The notes under the pieces: model-generated
What the model was told of the DNA's origin: nothing
Seen by the model: only the letters and a program-made list of their open reading frames with translations
Database searches by the model: none
Assembly: GCA_031082285.1 (NCBI GenBank)
Contig: JAVHLK010000010.1
Coordinates: forward strand, 12,407-76,406
DNA length: 64,000 nucleotides
Direction: 5' to 3'
Origin: Desulfomonilaceae bacterium
GTDB taxonomy: Bacteria > Desulfobacterota > Desulfomonilia > Desulfomonilales > Desulfomonilaceae
Translations under genes and position numbers: made by a program
Shown: in pieces, positions 34,147 to 42,904 of the stretch
How the letters are laid out: the number at the start of each line of letters is the position of its first letter
How positions within the stretch are numbered: the first letter of the stretch is position 1

Positions 34147-35038
34147 GCTCGACTTCGACGACGTCACTTACTACATGCCGAACTACCGCGATTCCACCGC
34201 GCTCAGGGAATCAATCAAGCAGGTGGGGATATTGAACCGACCCGTGGTTCAGGAACGCCCCTGCGGGGGCATGATTCCCGTGTTGGGACGCAGGCGGCTT
34301 CAGGAGGCGGCGACACTCGGCGTACATGAATCGGATGTTCTCGTCGTATCTTCGGACATGCCCGTTTCCGACGGTTTCCTCATTGCCTTCTTCGACAACG
34401 CGGGGCATCGGACCTTTGATTCACCCACGACCGCGGTAGTGGTGAAACGGCTGCTGGATCTGTTTCCCCGAGAAATGGTTGCTCGCTCGTTCCTGCCGAT
34501 TCTCGGCGTACCTCCGAGAGGGCCGCGGCTGGAACGCCTTAGATTGCTGGGTACGCTGGAGCATCGTGCGTTGAAATGGCTCGCGGAAGGGCGCATATTG
34601 GAGAAGACCGCGGTCGTCCTGGCCCGATTGGATCCCGGAGATCGCGCGCCGCTGTTGGATTTCCTGGAAAAGCTCGGCATGAATGCCAACAAGAATGAGG
34701 AGGTGACGGCGAATCTGTACGATTTGTCCGTATATCAGGCCAGGCCGCCGGCCGATATCATCCGCGACGACGCGGTACGAGAGCTGACGGCCGACGACGA
34801 CATTCCGGCTCCCGAGAGGGCCGCCCGATTTCGGGACCTCATAAGGTCATGGAAGTTTCCCGAACTCGTGGACAAGGAGAGAGAGTTCCGAGAATGGTGC
34901 ACCGGACTTCCGGCGGTTCCGAACGTGAAGGTGTGGCCTGCCCGGTCGTTCGAGAACGACGAATTCACAATCGAGATCAGAGTGTCGCATCGCGCCTCTG
35001 TTGAACGTGTTTTGGAGAATCTTAAGGACATGAAATAG
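34100..35038 (+). CDS. ParB-like N-terminal domain protein
   Basis: The 312-residue protein has a ParB/Srx-type fold near residues 10-100: LHELDFDD, STALRESIKQVGILNRPVV and the GxRRxxAA-like VLGRRRLQEAATLG, which in ParB binds CTP. A helical HTH-like centre follows (ALKWLAEGRILEKTAVVLARLD). It is probably not the chromosomal partition ParB: the order is unusual and no parA or parS is seen. The TTG start at 34100, seven bases after GGAG, lies inside the end of the glycosyltransferase gene. The SPL-like radical SAM gene follows after 56 bases, which suggests the two act together. DNA binding or nuclease activity is possible but unproved. Confidence 0.65.
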   Translation: MNWLAHTKLHVLKLHELDFDDVTYYMPNYRDSTALRESIKQVGILNRPVVQERPCGGMIPVLGRRRLQEAATLGVHESDVLVVSSDMPVSDGFLIAFFDNAGHRTFDSPTTAVVVKRLLDLFPREMVARSFLPILGVPPRGPRLERLRLLGTLEHRALKWLAEGRILEKTAVVLARLDPGDRAPLLDFLEKLGMNANKNEEVTANLYDLSVYQARPPADIIRDDAVRELTADDDIPAPERAARFRDLIRSWKFPELVDKEREFREWCTGLPAVPNVKVWPARSFENDEFTIEIRVSHRASVERVLENLKDMK

Positions 35039-35094
35039 CGTTCTCCCGAGAACATGCCCGATCGTATGAAAAACCTGCTTGGGGCCTTTACGAA

Positions 35095-36186
35095 ATGACA
35101 TTCAAGGTAGACCATGTGTGGATCGACGACGACGCGCTCGCCGAGCCGTTGACCGGCGAGATAGTCGGGAAGCTCCCCCATGCCCGGGTTCTGGTCGGAA
35201 AGGAAGTCGTCGAGGCAAGGCGAAGTCTGGATCTCTTACCGGATCCGCAGGCGCGCGGGAAGAGGATCGTCCGCTTGATGAAGCACAAGGGCGCTTTTGC
35301 GAAGCCGTGTCCCGGGACGCCGGAGTACGTGTGCTGCGGACTGAAGATCCTCCACATAGGCCAAGGCTGTCCCATGGACTGCCGCTATTGCGCACTCCAG
35401 GCATACTTCAACAGGCCCGTGATGGAGGTGTTCGTGAACATCGACGAGATGTTCCATTCTCTCAGACGATTTCTCTCGTTAAACCCGTCGGGTTTTCACC
35501 GAATCTGTACCGGTGAATTCACGGATTCCCTGGCTCTCGACCCCCTGACCGGTCTTTCCGGGCGGCTTCTGGATTTCTTTGCTGCCGTGGAAAACGCCTC
35601 CATCGAGATCAAGACCAAAACGGACCTCATTGAGCCGCTTCTGAGAACCGAGTGTCGAGGCCGCGTGGTCATCAGCTTTTCCGTCAATGCGCCGACGATC
35701 TCCCGGACCGAAGAACGCGGCGCCGCTCCCCTCCTCGCCCGCATCCGTGCCGCTGCCCGGGCTCGAAAAATGGGGTACCTGGTGGGGTTTCACTTCGATC
35801 CCATCATACCGCTGCCGGGCCGGCAGGAGGAATACGGTGAGACGATCGACGAGATATTTCGACTGATCGATCCGGCCGGCGTGGCCTGGATATCAATGGG
35901 AGTTCTTCGCTTTGTTCCGCAGCTCAAAGAGGTCGTCACCGCACGCTTCGGGCCGCTCCGCTACTTCCACGATGCTTTCCTCCCCGGTCTCGACGGAAAG
36001 AGCCGTCTCGATGCAACCAGACGAATCGGCGTGTACCGTCTGCTGGCAGAGAAGATTCGGCGTCACGCCCCCGATGCCCGCCTGTATCTCTGTATGGAAT
36101 CCCCATCCGTGTGGGCCGCGGCACTCGGCATGCCGATGCGCTCGGATGAGGAACTGAGCGCGTATCTTGACGAGGCCGTACAATGA
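35095..36186 (+). CDS. Spore-photoproduct-lyase-like radical SAM protein
   Basis: The 363-residue protein has the radical SAM motif CPMDCRYC (Cys92, 96, 99) followed by ALQAYFN, and HRICTGEFTDSLALD and SFSVNAPTISRTEERG, which match the spore photoproduct lyase (SPL) group. True SPL repairs UV spore photoproduct in DNA. Distant homologues occur in non-sporulating bacteria and their job is unclear. The protein starts with an extension of about 90 residues that lacks other motifs. It follows the ParB-like gene by 56 bases and overlaps the next ATG by four bases (ATGA), so three genes form one operon. A DNA-repair or modification role is inferred. Confidence 0.8.
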   Translation: MTFKVDHVWIDDDALAEPLTGEIVGKLPHARVLVGKEVVEARRSLDLLPDPQARGKRIVRLMKHKGAFAKPCPGTPEYVCCGLKILHIGQGCPMDCRYCALQAYFNRPVMEVFVNIDEMFHSLRRFLSLNPSGFHRICTGEFTDSLALDPLTGLSGRLLDFFAAVENASIEIKTKTDLIEPLLRTECRGRVVISFSVNAPTISRTEERGAAPLLARIRAAARARKMGYLVGFHFDPIIPLPGRQEEYGETIDEIFRLIDPAGVAWISMGVLRFVPQLKEVVTARFGPLRYFHDAFLPGLDGKSRLDATRRIGVYRLLAEKIRRHAPDARLYLCMESPSVWAAALGMPMRSDEELSAYLDEAVQ

Positions 36187-37508
36187 CCGCTCCAGAAGAG
36201 AGTTTCGCGCCGAAACGACAAGCGGCTTCCTGGAGCACTCACGCCCTGCTCACGTACGGTGCTCTGAAATCGTTCCACGATCGCGGTCTGGACGATGGAA
36301 CACGTGTCACCCCCATCGAAGACTTTCTTCAATACGCAGGACCCGGTCTGGGCACGATCATGGGATGGTACTGGGGCCTGCTCGACAAGAAGAGCGGCTC
36401 GGCACGTCCTTCGGCTCGACCGCCCGAGACGTTTTCCGACGAGGCGGAGTTCCTTGCCGCATTGCATCTCAACCCCAAGACCAGGCTTCACTACGTGAAG
36501 CTCCGGCCCCCGGAAGAAATCGATCCGGACAGCCCTCATGACGTTTCGCGCGAAGGACCTCCGGGAGATTTGTATCAGACGACGGATTTCGGGACTGAGA
36601 TTACCGGCCGTGAGATCCTTTTCACCTATGCCGATGAACCGGACTGGGGAATGGATCAAGATCTTTTCGCTGTGGAGAATCACCCGTACGGCGATCCTCC
36701 CTTTGGCATTACCCATGGGATCAGTTCGCAAGGCCCGTTCCACATGGCTTTTCTCCACGAGAATCCCCTGCTCCTACGCGTGCTCCCCGCGCTCGGCCGC
36801 ACCTTCCTGCCGGAACGAATCCGCGTCTTCTTCGCATTGGCCGATCTCGCTCTCGCAAAGGGCCAAGACTATTGGGGCCGGCGCTTCACGGCATGGGCCA
36901 TGCACTACCTTCAGGATGCGACCTCGCCCTACCATGCCCGCGCGTTCCCGCCGGCGGTGATACCCACGCTCCGGGAACTGCTTTCAGGTACCGATGGGCG
37001 CAGCCGGTCAGAAAAGATACGAGATATTCTCAAGATGCACCACATCCTATTCGAGGGTGTCGTGCATCTGCTGCTCAACGAAGCGGTGAAGAAGAATCCG
37101 AATCATCCCTTTTTGTCGGCCCTGGCGTCCGGGAACGGCCCAACGGAAGATCTCCGCCCATTCAAAAACACAACACGTGGTTGCACGGATCCGGACACGG
37201 ACTTGTCGATCGAAGCCGCGTCAAAGACGCCGGCGAACGTGGCGGCCGAGATTGACGCGGTGATGATGGCGTTGTTTTCGAGGTGTCGCCGCGACATATA
37301 CCGGCCTTATGACGGAACGAGATTCCTGGAAGCCGGCCTGAAGGCCTTCACATGCGGAGCCGAAGACAAGAAGGCTCTTTTCACTCGGTTTCTCAACCTG
37401 ACGAGCACGTGTCTGTCCGTCACGGGAACAGTGACGCGATATGCGGCCAATAGGACGTGCCGCCTTACTCAATTATGGGCGACAGCCTCGCCAACACTTC
37501 TTCCATGA
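36183..37508 (+). CDS. Zinc-dependent phospholipase C / S1 nuclease-like protein
   Basis: The 441-residue protein contains HYLQDATSPYH (His241, Asp245, His251), the metal motif of the zinc phospholipase C/S1-P1 nuclease superfamily. Further His/Trp residues near the N-terminus (SWSTHALLTYGAL) could complete the site, as the N-terminal Trp and His do in that family. No signal peptide is visible, unlike secreted members. It starts at an ATGA overlap with the SPL-like gene. Its last 44 bases overlap the 3' end of the convergent mazF gene, and the final residues (TQLWATASPTLLP) look like read-through into foreign sequence, so the native C-terminus may have been lost. Confidence 0.65.
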   Translation: MTAPEESFAPKRQAASWSTHALLTYGALKSFHDRGLDDGTRVTPIEDFLQYAGPGLGTIMGWYWGLLDKKSGSARPSARPPETFSDEAEFLAALHLNPKTRLHYVKLRPPEEIDPDSPHDVSREGPPGDLYQTTDFGTEITGREILFTYADEPDWGMDQDLFAVENHPYGDPPFGITHGISSQGPFHMAFLHENPLLLRVLPALGRTFLPERIRVFFALADLALAKGQDYWGRRFTAWAMHYLQDATSPYHARAFPPAVIPTLRELLSGTDGRSRSEKIRDILKMHHILFEGVVHLLLNEAVKKNPNHPFLSALASGNGPTEDLRPFKNTTRGCTDPDTDLSIEAASKTPANVAAEIDAVMMALFSRCRRDIYRPYDGTRFLEAGLKAFTCGAEDKKALFTRFLNLTSTCLSVTGTVTRYAANRTCRLTQLWATASPTLLP

Positions 37509-37797
37509 TCTCGTCGGGAACTTTTTCCAGTTTTTTTCCTTTGCGCGCGGCGAGATCCAGCGCCCTGGGCTGGTCGCACCGGACAACGCCCTTGGTTTTG
37601 GTGCCGGCTTCCGTAAGTGATACGGCAAATCCCGCGGTCCGTGCAAAACTGCCGCCGGTGGTAATAGGAAGAACTACCGGCACCTTGGTCACTCGATTAA
37701 ACGCTTCGGGCGACACGATCACCACCGGGCGCCGGCCTTTTTGTTCGTGCCCTGCCACGGGGTCAAGCCCAACCAGCCAGATTTCACCCCGCTTCAT
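37465..37797 (-). CDS. mazF: MazF/PemK-type endoribonuclease toxin
   Basis: The 110-residue protein matches MazF: MKRGEIWLVGLDPVAGHEQKGRRPVVIVSPEAF, PVVLPITTGG and GVVRCDQPRALD. The toxin cleaves mRNA at short sequences and stops growth when its antitoxin is lost. Its start codon overlaps the antitoxin stop (TAATG), giving tight coupling. Its 3' end overlaps the phospholipase-like gene, which suggests insertion of the pair at that locus. Confidence 0.93.
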   Translation of the reverse strand: MKRGEIWLVGLDPVAGHEQKGRRPVVIVSPEAFNRVTKVPVVLPITTGGSFARTAGFAVSLTEAGTKTKGVVRCDQPRALDLAARKGKKLEKVPDEIMEEVLARLSPIIE

Positions 37798-38054
37798 TAG
37801 ATCAGCTCTTTGCCAACCGCTTTTTCATCGAGCCACTCGCGCTCTTCTGCTGTGCGGGGGGCGTTCGACTCGCACTGAGCGAGGAGTTCCTCCAGGGTAT
37901 ACCGGGGGCGTTTCTGAGGCTCCACGATCAAGCGCCCGCTCTCCACCGCAATGTCCAGCTTGGCTCCCGGCCCCAAGCGAAGAAGGTCGAGCAAAGCGGG
38001 CGGGACGGCCAGCATAATCGAGCCGCCAACCTTTCGCAAATGAGTTGTATACAT
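37797..38054 (-). CDS. mazE: MazE-like AbrB-fold antitoxin
   Basis: The 85-residue protein begins MYTTHLRKVGGSIMLAVPPALLDLL, a swapped-hairpin AbrB/MazE DNA-binding domain, followed by an acidic, disordered tail (YTLEELLAQCESNAPRTAEEREWLDEKAV) that would neutralise MazF. GGAGG lies eight bases before the ATG at 38054. A perfect 20-base palindrome lies just upstream and is the likely autoregulatory operator. Stop and mazF start overlap. Confidence 0.92.
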   Translation of the reverse strand: MYTTHLRKVGGSIMLAVPPALLDLLRLGPGAKLDIAVESGRLIVEPQKRPRYTLEELLAQCESNAPRTAEEREWLDEKAVGKELI

Positions 38055-38068
38055 GGTGCAACCTCCGT

Positions 38069-38088
38069 TGTTATATTCTAATATAACA
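38069..38088 (-). promoter_or_regulatory. Palindromic operator/promoter of mazEF
   Basis: A 20-base perfect palindrome centred on CT/AG (half site GTTATATT) lies 15 bases before the mazE ATG. Its AT-rich arms contain -10-like sequence. MazE proteins repress their own operon at such sites. Confidence 0.7.
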
Positions 38089-38139
38089 TGGTGCCGGACA
38101 ATTCGCAAGCGCCTTGGCGCGTGGAGTCGCACGCGAGTC

Positions 38140-38242
38140 GGGGTCAGGTCTTGCTTCTTGAAACCCCAATCCAGCACGGCACTCTGACGGCTTTGTGATT
38201 GCGGGAAACATTTTGATGATTCAAGAAGCAAGACCTGACCCC
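38140..38242. repeat. 23-base perfect inverted repeat with 57-base loop
   Basis: Arms 38140-38162 and 38220-38242 are exact reverse complements and begin/end with GGGGTCAGGTCTTGC / GCAAGACCTGACCCC. That sequence is familiar to me from REP-like elements and RAYT transposase neighbourhoods in proteobacteria. It lies directly upstream of mazEF and could be a non-autonomous element or a strong hairpin. Confidence 0.6.
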
Positions 38243-38301
38243 AGGACACCAGTAAGATTAAGGGTCATCGTTGAGCTGCAGGGAATTATGGAGGAACGCT
38301 C

Positions 38302-38472
38302 ATGACGACGATTCACGTACAACATGTCGGTGACAAAGCTCTAGTCATGATGCCATATGCCGTGAGTCACGTAAACTCTCCAACGGAGACTCCCGGTGCG
38401 CATCAGCGTACTTACGATTCCGAATCACCGACGTCCCATTTCTCAATGATGTCGCCGTCGAATCCCACATAG
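38302..38472 (+). CDS. Possible small or remnant antitoxin-like ORF
   Basis: A 56-codon frame begins ATG seven bases after GGAGG with MTTIHVQHVGDKALVMMPYAV, which recalls the start of AbrB-type or VapB antitoxins. After about 20 residues the sequence looks random and runs antisense into the end of the kinase gene at 38412. It is probably the broken 5' end of an antitoxin gene. Low confidence. Confidence 0.25.
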   Translation: MTTIHVQHVGDKALVMMPYAVSHVNSPTETPGAHQRTYDSESPTSHFSMMSPSNPT

Positions 38473-39380
38473 AGAATATCCTTGCCCCGGACCAACCGGA
38501 GCACGTGCCGTGCCATTTGTCGCTTCTGAGCTCCGTTCAGACCGGCGTGCAACGCGTATTCATTGAGAAAGCGCAGTCGATCGCCTCCAGAGATTGCAGA
38601 GGGCATGGATAAGAATATCTGGGCCAGGTTCTTGACTCGTTTCCTGAACGTCACGTCGCCGGAAAACGTCACGTCGTCATAGTCCAGAAGCGAGAAACGT
38701 ACCGAACGACACGGATTCAGAGGCCGCCAATGGCCGGAATCGGTGATGTCTTCGGGCGAAGGATCATCTTCGGAGACCACGATATTGCATGTCTTCAAAT
38801 CCGAGTGGAATATCCCACCGGCATGCATGGAACCGACGAATCGTCCCAACAGGCGGGTCATTCCTCTCTTTTCCTCGGCAGTCCATTGCCGGTCGATTCT
38901 GTGAACCAGGTATCTGTCAAGCTCCATGGCTCCCGGTATCACCTCCATGAGGATCCATTCCGCCCGAACGAGTCCCATCCTTTTTCTTCTCACCAGTGCC
39001 AAGGGGGACGCCGCGGGAAATCCCGCATCATTGAGGCGCCGGCCGTTTCGGTAGGTCCGTTGACCCTGTGTGGCCCGAAAGAGCGATTTCAGTCCGTACC
39101 CAACCCCTCTCCATCGGATCTCCTTCACGCAAACCTTCGGCAATCCGGGGAGATACACCACGGTAACCGCGCTTTCGGGAGCATCTTTTCGGACTAGACC
39201 ACTGTGAGTGGACAAGAGCCTGTGGTGTTCCTGGAGAGAGAGCTGGACGAACCCCGGGACCGCGGCCTCATCCAGGTTAAGGATGGCGCCCGCCTGCTCG
39301 TGGATCTCGACAACGGCGTCGGGATCGTCAAGTGCCGGCGGCTGCTCAAGACGCGGAGGCACCTCACGCTTCCGATTCAT
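38412..39380 (-). CDS. WaaP-like lipopolysaccharide kinase family protein
   Basis: The 322-residue protein resembles the Kdo/WaaP (InaA) kinase family: a Lys-containing segment (PKVCVKEIRWRGVGYGLKSLF), a hinge-like WILMEVIPGAMELDRYL and the catalytic loop GGIFHSDLKTCNIVV (His-Ser-Asp replacing HRD), then LLDYDDVTF in place of DFG. These kinases phosphorylate heptose or Kdo in the LPS inner core. The ATG lies within the last 17 bases of the upstream glycosyltransferase gene, so it is part of the LPS operon reading from 42573 to 38412. The exact sugar target is unknown. Confidence 0.82.
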   Translation of the reverse strand: MNRKREVPPRLEQPPALDDPDAVVEIHEQAGAILNLDEAAVPGFVQLSLQEHHRLLSTHSGLVRKDAPESAVTVVYLPGLPKVCVKEIRWRGVGYGLKSLFRATQGQRTYRNGRRLNDAGFPAASPLALVRRKRMGLVRAEWILMEVIPGAMELDRYLVHRIDRQWTAEEKRGMTRLLGRFVGSMHAGGIFHSDLKTCNIVVSEDDPSPEDITDSGHWRPLNPCRSVRFSLLDYDDVTFSGDVTFRKRVKNLAQIFLSMPSAISGGDRLRFLNEYALHAGLNGAQKRQMARHVLRLVRGKDILYVGFDGDIIEKWDVGDSES

Positions 39381-40254
39381 CCGTTGCCTTCCTCTGCAGT
39401 GCGAGTACGATCCCGCACCTCAAGAAGTACCTCCAGCTTCGTGGGCGAAACGGTGTTCTCCGGATGGACTTCCGGAACCATTTCAGCGCCTCGGCTGTAT
39501 TACCCGTTCGGAGGTACGCGCGTCCAAACGAGATGTCGTGGTCGGAAAGAGTTCTCAGATAGACCGACCTGGGGATGCGATCAGGGTCGTAATGTTTCTG
39601 AAGAATGTCATAGGTGTCCGTTCGAACCCCGACTCGGTTGTGGCTCGTATTCGATTCATAGAAACGTATGAACACGAGCGGCTTGTCAAAGTATGCGATG
39701 GTGAAGTCCCGCGAGATGGCGAGCCATACGTCGAACTCGTCGGCAAATCGGTACCGCGGCGGAAATCCGCCGATTGCGTCGAACACGTCTTTTCGAATCA
39801 TCACCGAAGACGTGTGGATGAAGCTTTCGGAGTATGCCTTCACGAACAGGTCGCCTTTGATCCATTTGGGACGACGCGGGGCACGATACCGCTTTCCGAG
39901 GCGCACGTGCCGGGCCGCAACCAGAGCCACCTCAGGATTCTTGGATATGAATTCCATCTGATTCGCGAGCTTGTCTCTTGCCCACAGGTCGTCATGATCG
40001 AGAAACGCGAGCCACCTTCCTCGGGCGATAGCCGCGCCGTTGTTGCGCGAGGTCGCGATGCCCGAGTTGGTCTGGCTGAGAGATCGAATGTCGCTCCGGC
40101 CCTTGAGCCATTCCGCGGTTCCGTCGGTGGATCCGTCATCTACTACGATGATCTCAAACTCCCGGAACGACTGGTTCCTCACGGACTCAACGGTTTCCTT
40201 GAGGAGTTCGAGTCTATTATAAGTCGGAATGATTACGCTTACCAATGGTTCCAT
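39364..40254 (-). CDS. Family 2 glycosyltransferase
   Basis: The 296-residue protein is a GT-A glycosyltransferase: MEPLVSVIIPTYNRLELL, VVDDGSTDGT, LAFLDHDDLW and FADEFDVWLAI. In this locus it most likely adds a sugar to the LPS core or O-chain. The start is two bases after the heptosyltransferase stop; its stop overlaps the WaaP-like gene. The Arg-rich C-terminus (SIRRTPFRPRSWRYFLR) ends in a hydrophobic patch that could touch the membrane. Confidence 0.9.
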   Translation of the reverse strand: MEPLVSVIIPTYNRLELLKETVESVRNQSFREFEIIVVDDGSTDGTAEWLKGRSDIRSLSQTNSGIATSRNNGAAIARGRWLAFLDHDDLWARDKLANQMEFISKNPEVALVAARHVRLGKRYRAPRRPKWIKGDLFVKAYSESFIHTSSVMIRKDVFDAIGGFPPRYRFADEFDVWLAISRDFTIAYFDKPLVFIRFYESNTSHNRVGVRTDTYDILQKHYDPDRIPRSVYLRTLSDHDISFGRAYLRTGNTAEALKWFRKSIRRTPFRPRSWRYFLRCGIVLALQRKATDESEA

Positions 40255-40256
40255 AA

Positions 40257-41336
40257 TCAGTGGCGTGCAAGGATTTCTTCCACCCTGCTCAGCACCGCCT
40301 CGGGCTCAATGCTCCTCATGCAGGGATGACCGGACACGGGGCAGCGGAAACGGCGACAGGGTGCGCACGGAGCATTTCCTTGAATGATGTGGGCAGTGGG
40401 TCCGTACGGTGCCGTTGCTCCCGCGGACGTGGGGCCGAACACGGTCAGTACCGTCGAAGAGGCTGCAACGGCCAAGTGCGCACTGCCGGTGTCGTTGGAA
40501 ATCACCATCCTCGATTGATTCATCACGGCCATGGATGCGACGATGTCCGCTTTTCCCGCCAGACTGACCGCGCCTGGAACATGCATCATGGATATTATTC
40601 CTTCAATGAGACCCGTCTCCTCGGGAGCCCCGAGGAATACGACTTGGGCCCCCATCTCGCGAATGAGAAGGTCTCCCAGTCGAGCAAAGTACTCTCCCGG
40701 CCACCTCTTGGCCTCGGAGTTGACCGACCCGGGACACAGAGAAAATACCGACCGTCCCAAATCCGCGCCGACGTGCGTCAGGAGTTCCGCGGCTTGCGAA
40801 AGCCGTTGTTCGGAAATCTCTATGGAGCAGTCGGGAATCGGCGTGTCGGCAGGTCGGCTTGTCCCGAAATGGTTCCCCAGGAAATCCGTGATGCCCAGGT
40901 AGTAGAACACCTGATGCGTTGACCGCACGTCTTCCCGGAGAGGTACTCGAAGGTTGAGCAAAGGTCCCCGCAGGTCGGTCGGATATCCCGCACGAACGGG
41001 AATTCTTGCCAGCCATGAGGTGAATGCGCTCTCAAAGGCATTCTGAAGGAGTATCGCCATGTCGAATCCACCCTTGGCGAGACTGTTTCGCATGCGAAAC
41101 GGCCTGTGCAGGGCCCCCCCGGAATTCCCGTCAAACCAGATCACTTCATCTGCGAGCGCGGTCGCGGACACCAATGAGCAGAGCCCTCTCGGGATCCAGA
41201 AGGTGAAATGAGCCCGAGGAAAGATCCGTTTCAGCTCCTTTGCCGCAGGAAGACTGATCACCGTATCGCCTACCCAGTTGGTTCCTCTCACGACAATTCG
41301 TGACGGAACGGCAGGCCGGTCAAAATCCACGTTCAT
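40257..41336 (-). CDS. waaF: ADP-heptose:LPS heptosyltransferase (WaaF-like)
   Basis: The 359-residue protein matches family 9 heptosyltransferases: IVVRGTNWVGDTVISLPA at the N-terminus, LCPGSVNSEAKRWPGEYFARL and NDTGSAHLAVAASSTVLTVFGPT near the C-terminus. The last motif binds ADP-heptose. The enzyme adds the second heptose to the LPS inner core. The start at 41336 gives the standard N-terminus and overlaps the acyltransferase end by 17 bases; the frame is open further upstream. The C-terminus has Cys residues (CAPCRRFRCPVSGHPC), as is common in WaaF. Confidence 0.9.
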   Translation of the reverse strand: MNVDFDRPAVPSRIVVRGTNWVGDTVISLPAAKELKRIFPRAHFTFWIPRGLCSLVSATALADEVIWFDGNSGGALHRPFRMRNSLAKGGFDMAILLQNAFESAFTSWLARIPVRAGYPTDLRGPLLNLRVPLREDVRSTHQVFYYLGITDFLGNHFGTSRPADTPIPDCSIEISEQRLSQAAELLTHVGADLGRSVFSLCPGSVNSEAKRWPGEYFARLGDLLIREMGAQVVFLGAPEETGLIEGIISMMHVPGAVSLAGKADIVASMAVMNQSRMVISNDTGSAHLAVAASSTVLTVFGPTSAGATAPYGPTAHIIQGNAPCAPCRRFRCPVSGHPCMRSIEPEAVLSRVEEILARH

Positions 41337-42321
41337 GTTCGACACGAGACGCCTGTACGGAGTGTCGCCTCCGACGATTGCGCAGCCTTTTCTTTCTCTC
41401 GAATTTCCTGTGCATCCAAAAGCCCTGTTCCGGGTGTTCTCGGAGCCAAGTCTCAAAGACCTTGTGGAAGCGTTGCGAATTGACAACCAGGTCGGCTTGG
41501 GTGTCACCCGTCACCTGAAGCGGGATTTCCTTCCCGAAGATGCACCGATACCTGCCGTCATCGGTTCGTACCGCGGTGATGGGAAACGCCCGTGCATGAC
41601 CTTCCGCGGCAAACTTGGCAAAGACCCCGTTGGCGAGAACCTTCCGCCCGAAGAAATCCACCCAAATCGGTCGGGTGTCGTCGCCCCTCTGATCGGCCAG
41701 GACCACCACCATTTCTCCGCCACGAAGGAGCTCGATCACTCGGGCGACAATACGCCTATGCGGCAGGATGTTCAATCCGCTTTGGTCACCGCCTCGCCGA
41801 AAGAACATCCTCTCATTCACGAAACGGTTGGGTGCGGGAGTCACCACGAGGTTGCCTCGTATTCCCAGAAACCTGCTCATGGCCGCGAGGACCTCGAAAC
41901 TTCCGAAGTGCGCCGTGACATAAAGAATACCCGTATTTCCCGGCGACCAGGCGAGGTTGAAGTCCGAGTGACCCTCGAGAATCAGCTTCTCGGCCAGCTC
42001 GTCCTGAGACCACCTTCTTATGCGGAAGAACTCCACGCCGAGCATTCCCAGGTGCTCGAAATTCTTGCGTGCGATCGTTCGTAGTTCCCTCGAACCGAGT
42101 CGAGAACCAAATGCCGTTGTCAGGTTCCGGAGTGCGACACGGGTCCTCTCTCCTCCCAGAACAAACATCAACCTTCCGAAAAAGCGACCCAGCGCGAGAG
42201 CCTTCTCATCTCCGGGGATCATGCAGAACGCTTCCTCAAAGAAACGAAAAAACAAGTATACCAGATATTCCGCGTAAACTCTGATACTCGGAGAGATGCT
42301 TTGTCGGACTCCGCCGGCCAT
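41320..42321 (-). CDS. Lipid A lauroyl/myristoyl acyltransferase (LpxL/HtrB family)
   Basis: The 333-residue protein has an N-terminal hydrophobic segment, then VTAHFGSFEVLA (an HX4E catalytic motif as in the LpxL family), GGEMVVVLADQRGDD and an acceptor region with FFGRKVLANGVFAKFA. The family adds secondary acyl chains to Kdo-lipid A at the inner membrane. The ATG at 42321 has GAGG seven bases upstream; an upstream TTG (42351) is less likely. A basic C-terminus (RKFERKKRLRNRRRR) follows the core. It lies first among the overlapping LPS genes after the Trm112-like gene. Confidence 0.88.
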   Translation of the reverse strand: MAGGVRQSISPSIRVYAEYLVYLFFRFFEEAFCMIPGDEKALALGRFFGRLMFVLGGERTRVALRNLTTAFGSRLGSRELRTIARKNFEHLGMLGVEFFRIRRWSQDELAEKLILEGHSDFNLAWSPGNTGILYVTAHFGSFEVLAAMSRFLGIRGNLVVTPAPNRFVNERMFFRRGGDQSGLNILPHRRIVARVIELLRGGEMVVVLADQRGDDTRPIWVDFFGRKVLANGVFAKFAAEGHARAFPITAVRTDDGRYRCIFGKEIPLQVTGDTQADLVVNSQRFHKVFETWLREHPEQGFWMHRKFERKKRLRNRRRRHSVQASRVEHERGF

Positions 42322-42366
42322 ACCACCATCCTCGGCAACTTCAGGGAGCAAATCGACAAACCTGCA

Positions 42367-42573
42367 TCATGGTTTGTCCGATTCGGACCGGTGGTCTTCC
42401 CCGGGCCCCAGAGGGATTGCTTCGTCAATGAGCATGATCGGTATGTCGTCTTTGATTTCATACTTGAGTCTGCACGCGTGACAGATCAACCCGTCGCTGT
42501 TCTCGGTGAGTACAAGATCTCCCTTGCACTTGGGACAGACCAGTATTTCCAACAACTTCTCATTTACTGCCAT
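42367..42573 (-). CDS. Trm112-like small zinc-binding protein
   Basis: The 68-residue protein begins [22 protein letters not shown] and has CPKC and CHAC pairs that form a zinc site, then [18 protein letters not shown], the standard UPF0434/YcaR (Trm112-like) pattern. In enterobacteria this gene lies between lpxK and kdsB, and here too it begins an LPS gene run. Its biochemical role in bacteria is not established; eukaryotic Trm112 activates methyltransferases. GAGAG precedes the ATG. Confidence 0.88.
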   Translation of the reverse strand: MAVNEKLLEILVCPKCKGDLVLTENSDGLICHACRLKYEIKDDIPIMLIDEAIPLGPGEDHRSESDKP

Positions 42574-42904
42574 GATTCGTCTCTCACACCTGAATCTCGA
42601 ATCCCAATGATTCCGCGGCGAAGGTCTCGCACAGAATGGAGCGTTATTTCGTACGCAAGCGCATTGAGGGACAACCACAATGGTTCCGGCGCGACGCCGG
42701 AGTCCGCGTCTCTTTCCGTTCCGGACCGCTCGGCGAACTCGTCCCCGGACCGAGGGCGGCGAGGTGTTGAGATCGTGCGTGGTTCAAAATGCGCTTCGAT
42801 GTATGAAGAGGTTCTATATACCGAAGATCCGCGCGGCGCAACCTCAAACGTAACGGCTTGGTATAAGTTCAGTTACGAATTGAAAAGTGCCGACGCGACT
42901 CGCG
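42574..42904. other. Intergenic region, nothing recognised
   Basis: This 331-base stretch between minus-strand genes has no convincing gene. A TATATA patch near 42818-42823 could be a -10 for the LPS operon but no well-spaced -35 was found. Confidence 0.35.
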
